Below are positions 58,623-64,000 of a stretch of DNA of 64,000 nt, piece after piece; position 1 is the first letter of the stretch; each line of letters starts with the position of its first letter. The notes under the pieces are model-generated. The model ran no database searches. It had not been told where the DNA came from and saw only the letters and a list, made by a program, of their open reading frames with translations. The DNA is taken from contig JARFIW010000170.1 in NCBI GenBank assembly GCA_036346225.1, positions 7,068,501-7,132,500 on the forward strand, in the 5' to 3' direction. Source of the DNA: Platerodrilus igneus. Its lineage: Eukaryota > Arthropoda > Insecta > Coleoptera > Lycidae. The translations under genes were made by a program, and so were the position numbers.

Positions 58623-59085
58623 CGCCTGTTTCAGAGTCCATCCTAAAATTTAAAAAATTAGAAAAAATAAATTATTGTAGAAACTAACCAGAATCTCGTT
58701 CTTGGAACTCCTCTGACTTAGCTGACATCCTCTCCACAAAGGAATTGTAGATCTCCCTAGGTTACTGGAGGAGGTGAGCACAACATTTCAGTGTTGAAAG
58801 ATTTAACATCCTCTACACTGTCCATCTTAATGTAGCCACTAATTAGGTAGTTTACTTTTAAATTAGGAGAGACCCAGCGTCGTTTAACCTTGAGTAACAT
58901 TTCATACCAGTCTATTCACGTCGGTGAAAATCAATTAACTTCTTGCTTACGCGCTACATCTATAATTATCGGATGTATCAAACGAGAACAAAGTTAGACG
59001 GGGGTAAATATTTATACATATTTTTCGAAATTGTGAAATTGGAATAGTCTGCATTTGCATTTTGATAAGTAAACATCGTAATAAA

Positions 59086-59519
59086 ATGAGCGGGGAAAGA
59101 ATTATATCCTTAGATGCTATAAAAATTTTAGAAGAAGTTGTCAAGGAGATGAAAACAAGTTTATCAAACAATTCAACTAGCCAACATTTGAATGGTATGT
59201 CTAATGAATCTCTGGTAAATACTAAAATAGTGCAAGATAAACCTACACATGATAATGTTGATGCGAAAGATCAGAACATAGACTCCAAGTCAGACGTTTC
59301 TGACAGAAAAGAAAGAGACAACTTAAATCGTATACTAAAGAGGATTTAAATAAAGCCCTTGACGAAATAAACAAAGGATGGATTACTGGTTCAGAAGCAT
59401 CCGAAATCTACAATGTTCCAAAAGCTACACTCTATACGAAACTCAGATCAAACGAAAATCGTGTGCAAAATTTGGATATGTATACTACACATTTGCCAAT
59501 TAAAAGGAGGAAAAAGTGA
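59086..59519 (+). pseudogene. pipsqueak-type HTH protein, left-arm copy (frameshifted)
   Basis: The ATG at 59,086 (MSGERIISLDAIKIL) is preferred over the upstream ATG at 59,062 because only the shorter form is conserved in the other arm. The N-terminal coiled-coil-like and Ser/Asn/Asp-rich linker part is open to about 59,310, where a missing A (four instead of five) shifts the frame and ends it at 59,349. The psq-type HTH (SYTKEDLNKALDEINKGW, then ASEIYNVPKATLYTKL) follows in the next frame to the stop at 59,519. DNA binding is the expected role. Divergent from the other genes of the element (plus strand, the rest minus). Confidence 0.75.

Positions 59520-59521
<2 letters not shown>

Positions 59522-59553
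<32 letters not shown>
59522..59553 (+). repeat. (GT)n microsatellite in left arm
   Basis: Directly downstream of the HTH gene. Its inverted partner is the (AC)n run at about 63,525-63,555; the two differ slightly in length. Confidence 0.9.
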
Positions 59554-59554
<1 letters not shown>

Positions 59555-59989
59555 TTAGTTTTAATGAATAAAATATATTTCTATGTGAAGTGTACATGTT
59601 AAGTATTTGAATTGTAATATAAATATTGTTTCAAACGTTTTGGTTTTATTTATATATAATGGTATTGTTAGGATACAATTACTCGGAAGCAGTAGCAGAA
59701 TTTTGGTTTATGTAATATCATAGAAGTTGAAAAAACAAAAAACTAAAAGGTATGTTTGAAACACGTAGTTGTAGTCATTTCTATTAAAATTAAATGTAGC
59801 GCTCTTTGTTATAATTCTTTTCATAATTACTTAGATATCCATTTCAGTTACGTGGACATTTGAAAAATTAAACAATACCAATGTATGCTTTATATTTTAA
59901 AACATAAACAAGCTAATATATACAAAATAATTTCTAAAATCACATCATTCATTTCTTATGATAACAGTTGTGGTGGTTAAATTTTTATT

Positions 59990-60249
59990 TTAAAACTTAC
60001 AATTTAGTATATATTCCATTTGAATATCTGCCAACAGTTTTATAAACCCCATCTCCTCGATTATTTCCATAAAATCATCCAGATCCTCGGCAATGATAAC
60101 ACTGCAGTACAGTGCTGTATTGCTTCCTCGTATGACTGACACATAAGACATTTTTCTCCATCTATCGAAAAGCGTTGCCCACATTCTGCTTTTTTTACTC
60201 GTAGAGCATTGCGAAATCTTCGAATAACCTCTCCAAAGTTTTTATACAT
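59990..60249 (-). pseudogene. small Cys-rich protein, left-arm copy (frameshifted near C-end)
   Basis: The ATG at 60,249 starts a basic helix (NFGEVIRRFRNALRVKK) followed by a Cys/His part (ECGQRF, KCLMCQS, IQHC) that could bind zinc. A missing C near 60,090 shifts the frame and ends the ORF at 60,061; the acidic C-terminal part (DDFMEIIEEMGF) follows in another frame to 59,990. A TATA box lies at 60,311-60,319. No family recognised. Confidence 0.6.
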
Positions 60250-60310
60250 ATTTATTATATTGTCTCTTTAAACCGTACAATCAACAAATAATAACTTCTA
60301 CGCGAACAGT

Positions 60311-60319
60311 CCTTTTATA
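60311..60319 (-). promoter_or_regulatory. TATA box of the small Cys-rich gene, left arm
   Basis: TATAAAAGG on the minus strand, 62-70 bases before the ATG at 60,249, identical in both arms (partner 62,759-62,767). Confidence 0.6.
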
Positions 60320-60575
60320 TGAGCTACTCCTATTCGGATATGTACCGATTGCACCCGATTTGTGTGCACGCACGAAGCAACCGGTATGGAATGTATTCTA
60401 TGAACAAAATCATTACATTTCTTAAGAAAAATGCTAAGGACTTTAAAATAATTATAACTCTTGTTAGACCTCTAGTCTCTAGATAAACGTTATTATTTTA
60501 GGTTGTGTCACTGTTTTCTAAATCAATTTCCTACATACTTTTCCTAAACTATGCGTATCAATTGACGGTTATACT

Positions 60576-60920
60576 TTACTCCATAACCGACTTGTATATA
60601 TTTTCGTCTTCGTCTCTAGCTAACACATCCGCATAGTAAAGATGGAACGGTTCTTCTGGAACGAGTTGCTTAATTTTCTTTATAGGTACGTCCATGTTTT
60701 CGACTTTAACCTTTGTTGTAGGTATGGGGATTTTTTCGGTGATCGATTGCAACTGGGAAGCGGTTATTTGCAGTGGATCGATCAATTGTTTGTGCACCTC
60801 TTTGAATTTTTGCTGAGATGTAGCATCTCCTTTTGTACGCTACAAACTTTTTCGTACAGCATCCTGCATAAGATGAAGACTGCGTTTATTTGCAATAAAA
60901 TTGTTAACGTCCGTCATCAT
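60576..60920 (-). pseudogene. gene following the ATPase (Maverick conserved), left-arm copy
   Basis: The first ATG at 60,920 lies 36 bases after the ATPase stop. The N-terminal basic helical segment (LHLMQDAVRKS) is cut by a stop after about 27 codons, because one A is missing from a run near 60,855. The rest is open to 60,576 (HKQLIDPLQITASQLQSITE, then PEEPFHLYYADVLARDEDE). It corresponds in place and in its basic N-terminus to the gene at 5,167-6,194, but lacks the DUF8207-like tail. Function unknown. Confidence 0.65.
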
Positions 60921-60955
60921 GAAACTTTGGATGGGAACTAACTTTTTGAATAATA

Positions 60956-61833
60956 TCAAATATTTATATACTCGTCGAAATTCTTCCTATATCGACCATT
61001 ATCCAAATCAAAATCTTTAACAACAGTTATAAAATTATGTTTTGAGTCGCCCCAACACTGTAAACACATTTCTTTAAATTTCGGATATATCATGTCACCA
61101 CTTATATGATCCGAAAAGATATGTCCGAGATTGGTTTCATCCTGTTTCCATAATGCGATTACATTGGCGTTATCTCTGAGTCTATGTTTTAAGGCACTAG
61201 CGTAAGTTTGACATAGATAGAACGAATCTATTGCTTTATGTCGACCGAACGAGAAAAACTGAGTGATTTTACTTTGCTCGTTTGCAGGTATATCATCGAA
61301 AACCATAATTGAATCTTCTTTGGTATCTCCGGGTTCGATCAAATCATCGCAATTTTCAAACTCATGGTAACCAATTTCTTCTTTTAATGGTGTAAAACGT
61401 TTCTTAACAATTCGTATTTCGGTTGATACAAACTCTTCGAAAATACATAGACATTTTGAAATCTAAGACCGTTCTCGTGCAAGATCAGAGATATTAAAGC
61501 GTTGGTCTTCCCACAACTCGATGGTCCCACGAATATAGCTCGTATGTTAGACGGGAACAAAGGACCATGTTTACCATCCTCTTTTGCATTAGCAATAGCA
61601 AAGTTATCATAATTCTGTATAGGTATTTTAACTTCTGGTATAACATCTCTGGATGCATCGTTGGAATTATGTAATTTCTTCACGTTCTGCAACCTTTTAA
61701 CATATCTGCATAACGTTGTTCTAGGTATATTATATTTTTTACTAGCAGCGTAGAAACTCGAGCCATCCAGGATATCCTCTGCTGCTTTTGTAATAGATTG
61801 TTTGGAGCACCACTGATTGCTTGAATGCGACAT
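60956..61833 (-). pseudogene. packaging ATPase with N-terminal pipsqueak-type HTH, one frameshift
   Basis: The first frame (61,833-61,384) begins with an HTH of the psq kind (SITKAAEDILDGSSFYAA, then YNIPRTTLCRYVKRL, residues about 13-48). An 80-residue acidic linker follows, then the A32/FtsK-type ATPase: Walker A GPSSCGKT, then FQNVYVFSKSLYQPKYELL. After a one-base frameshift near 61,388 the second frame gives Walker B SIMVFDDIP and the sensor region (RHKAIDSFYLCQTYA, RDNANVIALWKQDE) to the stop at 60,956. A TATA box lies at 61,881-61,890. The ATPase part matches the one at 4,446-5,176, where no HTH is present. It lies in the unique spacer between the inverted arms. Confidence 0.85.
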
Positions 61834-61880
61834 CTTTCGAAAAAATGTCTTACTATAACTAAGCTCTACCCAAAACTACT

Positions 61881-61890
61881 TCCTTATATA
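61881..61890 (-). promoter_or_regulatory. TATA box of the HTH-ATPase gene
   Basis: TATATAAGGA on the minus strand, 48-57 bases before the ATG at 61,833. A CTTAGTT stretch about 30 bases downstream could be the initiator. Confidence 0.55.
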
Positions 61891-61921
61891 CCAAATTTAA
61901 TCTCCCTGCTCACATAACCAC

Positions 61922-62169
61922 ATGACCATATGACCATATGACCACATGACCACATGACCATATGACCACATGACCACATGACCATATGACCATATGACCA
62001 TATGACCACATGACCATATGACCATATGACCACATGACCACATGACCATATGACCACATGACCACATGACCATATGACCATATGACCATATGACCACATG
62101 ACCATATGACCATATGACCACATGACCACATGACCATATGACCACATGACCACATGACCACATGACCAC
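61922..62169 (+). repeat. 8-bp tandem array (ATGACCAY)31
   Basis: 31 perfect units ATGACCAT or ATGACCAC. The order of T and C forms is not random: an 11-unit (88-bp) pattern TTCTTCCTCCT recurs, giving a higher-order repeat. The array ends exactly where the right arm of the giant inverted repeat begins. Long minus-strand ORFs through it are a by-product of the repeat. Confidence 0.95.
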
Positions 62170-62172
62170 ATG

Positions 62173-62501
62173 ATTTTATTGCAAATAAACGCAGTCTTCA
62201 TCTTATGCAGGATGCTGTACGAAAAAAGTTTGTAGCGTACAAAAAGGGAGATGCTACATCTCAGCAAAAATTCAAAGAGGTGCACAAACAATTGATCGAT
62301 CCACTGCAAATAACCGCTTCCCAGTTGCAATCGATCACCGAAAAAATCCCCATACCTACAACAAAGGTTAAAGTCGAAAACATGGACGTACCTATAAAGA
62401 AAATTAAGCAACTCGTTCCAGAAGAACCGTTCCATCTTTACTATGCGGATGTGTTAGCTAGAGACGAAGACGAAAATATATACAAGTCGGTTATGGAGTA
62501 A
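62173..62501 (+). pseudogene. gene following the ATPase, right-arm copy, 5'-truncated
   Basis: Same protein as 60,576-60,920, but its first seven codons are replaced by the 8-bp array. Here the A-run has six bases and the frame is open from the junction to the stop at 62,499-62,501 (ATG available at 62,205). So the right copy lacks the start and the left copy has the frameshift. Confidence 0.65.
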
Positions 62502-62758
62502 AGTATAACCGTCAATTGATACGCATAGTTTAGGAAAAAGTATGTAGGAAATTGATTTAGAAAACAGTGACACAACCTAAAATAATAACGTTTATCTAGA
62601 GACTAGAGGTCTAACAAGAGTTATAATTATTTTAAAGTCCTTAGCATTTTTCTTAAGAAATGTAATGATTTTGTTCATAGAATACATTCCATACCGGTTG
62701 CTTCGTGCGTGCACACAAATCGGGTGCAATCGGTACATATCCGAATAGGAGTAGCTCA

Positions 62759-62767
62759 TATAAAAGG
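62759..62767 (+). promoter_or_regulatory. TATA box of the small Cys-rich gene, right arm
   Basis: TATAAAAGG, 62-70 bases upstream of the ATG at 62,829; inverted partner of 60,311-60,319. Confidence 0.6.
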
Positions 62768-62828
62768 ACTGTTCGCGTAGAAGTTATTATTTGTTGATTG
62801 TACGGTTTAAAGAGACAATATAATAAAT

Positions 62829-63087
62829 ATGTATAAAAACTTTGGAGAGGTTATTCGAAGATTTCGCAATGCTCTACGAGTAAAAAGCAGAATGTGGGCA
62901 ACGCTTTTCGATAGATGGAGAAAAATGTCTTATGTGTCAGTCATACGAGGAAGCAATACAGCACTGTACTGCAGTGTTATCATTGCCCGAGGATCTGGAT
63001 GATTTTATGGAAATAATCGAGGAGATGGGGTTTATAAAACTGTTGGCAGATATTCAAATGGAATATATACTAAATTGTAAGTTTTAA
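62829..63087 (+). pseudogene. small Cys-rich protein, right-arm copy (frameshifted early)
   Basis: The ATG at 62,829 starts the same basic helix, but the A-run near 62,885 has five bases instead of seven, shifting the frame before the Cys/His part. Downstream the original frame is open through the C-terminal acidic part to the stop at 63,085-63,087. Lesions in the two arms are therefore at different places. Confidence 0.6.
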
Positions 63088-63522
63088 AATAAAAATTTAA
63101 CCACCACAACTGTTATCATAAGAAATGAATGATGTGATTTTAGAAATTATTTTGTATATATTAGCTTGTTTATGTTTTAAAATATAAAGCATACATTGGT
63201 ATTGTTTAATTTTTCAAATGTCCACGTAACTGAAATGGATATCTAAGTAATTATGAAAAGAATTATAACAAAGAGCGCTACATTTAATTTTAATAGAAAT
63301 GACTACAACTACGTGTTTCAAACATACCTTTTAGTTTTTTTTTTTTTCAACTTCTATGATATTACATAAACCAAAATTCTGCTACTGCTTCCGAGTAATT
63401 GTATCCTAACAATACCATTATATATAAATAAAACCAAAACGTTTGAAACAATATTTATATTACAATTCAAATACTTAACATGTACACTTCACATAGAAAT
63501 ATATTTTTATTCATTAAAACTA

Positions 63523-63524
<2 letters not shown>

Positions 63525-63555
<31 letters not shown>
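63525..63555 (+). repeat. (AC)n microsatellite in right arm
   Basis: Inverted partner of the (GT)n run at 59,522-59,553. Confidence 0.9.
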
Positions 63556-63557
<2 letters not shown>

Positions 63558-63559
<2 letters not shown>

Positions 63560-63993
63560 TCACTTTTTCCTCCTTTTAATTGGCAAATGTGTAGTATACA
63601 TATCCAAATTTTGCACACGATTTTCGTTTGATCTGAGTTTCGTATAGAGTGTAGCTTTTGGAACATTGTAGATTTCGGATGCTTCTGAACCAGTAATCCA
63701 TCCTTTGTTTATTTCGTCAAGGGCTTTATTTAAATCCTCTTTAGTATACGATTTAAGTTGTCTCTTTCTTTTTCTGTCAGAAACGTCTGACTTGGAGTCT
63801 ATGTTCTGATCTTTCGCATCAACATTATCATGTGTAGGTTTATCTTGCACTATTTTAGTATTTACCAGAGATTCATTAGACATACCATTCAAATGTTGGC
63901 TATTGAATTGTTTGATAAACTTGTTTTCATCTCCTTGACAACTTCTTCTAAAATTTTTATAGCATCTAAGGATATAATTCTTTCCCCGCTCAT
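63558..63993 (-). pseudogene. pipsqueak-type HTH protein, right-arm copy (frameshifted early)
   Basis: The ATG at 63,993 is present, but a missing base near 63,901-63,903 breaks the frame after about 30 codons. From the next ATG (63,892) the frame is open through the linker (DRKRKRQLK), the psq HTH and the basic C-terminus (PIKRRKK) to the stop. It is intact where the left copy is broken, and broken where the left copy is intact. Confidence 0.75.
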
Positions 63994-64000
63994 TTTATTA

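Larger units (their letters stand above)
59079..60901 (+). repeat. giant inverted repeat, left arm
   Basis: Near-identical in reverse complement to 62,173-64,000. Within the window the outer limit is set only by the window end (64,000 pairs with about 59,079), so the true arm may be longer. Arms differ by microsatellite length and by scattered single-base indels, most of them in homopolymers. Carries copies of three genes. Confidence 0.95.
62173..64000 (-). repeat. giant inverted repeat, right arm
   Basis: Reverse complement of 59,079-60,901. The inner end cuts into the gene after the ATPase at codon 7-8. The outer end is not reached within the window. Confidence 0.95.

Noticed and set aside
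61884..62435. Long minus-strand ORFs (83-183 codons) through the 8-bp array, rich in Met, Trp, Gly and His
   Set aside because: Any frame through an 8-bp unit without stops stays open; the parts beyond the array are antisense to the real gene at 62,173-62,501.
1..64000. tRNA, rRNA or CRISPR features
   Set aside because: I saw no cloverleaf with a conserved T-arm, no rRNA core sequence and no repeat-spacer array on either strand; the only tRNA-like stretch is the retrotransposon primer binding site at 24,180.

Overview
The window is eukaryotic, AT-rich genomic DNA, most likely from an insect or another arthropod. The evidence is a short GT-AG intron, insect-type TATA/initiator promoters, (TA)n and (GT)n microsatellites, and a load of Maverick/Polinton, mariner, Ty3/gypsy and LINE sequences. 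No intact host gene was recognised. Nearly everything identifiable is a mobile or virus-like element, mostly decayed. The species cannot be named from the sequence alone.

Region 1 (1 to about 15,650) is a nearly complete but heavily frameshifted Maverick/Polinton of the adintovirus type. The plus strand carries, in order: an unknown fragment, a parvovirus-like phospholipase A2 protein, a pVI/pX-like membrane-active or core protein, an adenovirus-type protease, a penton-like minor capsid protein, a small Q-rich ORF, a double-jelly-roll major capsid protein, an A32/FtsK-type packaging ATPase, a conserved Maverick protein, a fibre-like repeat protein, and a retroviral-type integrase with a chromodomain. 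It meets a minus-strand replication half at an AT-rich convergent gap (8,070-8,595). That half holds protein-primed-type DNA polymerase B with an HNH-like insert, an unknown gene, a small gene with a clear 63-nt intron, and further unknown ORFs. The end is marked by 47-bp inverted repeats and an AC-rich tandem duplication.

Region 2 (15,650-49,000) is a repeat graveyard. It contains a 3'-truncated DUF4817-type mariner, a non-autonomous gag-protease LTR retrotransposon (23,041-27,220) nested at the edge of an older related solo LTR, a second mariner relic, several LINE 3'-end fragments, a palindromic foldback element (43,747-43,875) and several unnamed dispersed repeat families.

Region 3 (49,178-55,400) is a minus-strand Ty3/gypsy retrotransposon with gag, protease, reverse transcriptase, RNase H and integrase still readable. 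Its 5' end has been replaced by local tandem duplications.

Region 4 (56,700-64,000) holds a second, different Maverick-like element. It has two DNA polymerase B fragments, an intact orphan 193-aa gene, a pipsqueak-type HTH gene, a small Cys-rich gene, and a packaging ATPase with a pipsqueak-type HTH fused to its N-terminus, followed by the same neighbour gene as in Region 1. About 1.8 kb of it is repeated as a giant inverted repeat (59,079-60,901 against 62,173-64,000 or beyond). The arms flank a 1.27-kb spacer containing the ATPase and a 31-copy array of an 8-bp unit. The arms differ mostly by single-base homopolymer indels, and in two genes each arm breaks where the other is intact. This palindrome and the HTH-ATPase fusion are the most unusual things in the window.
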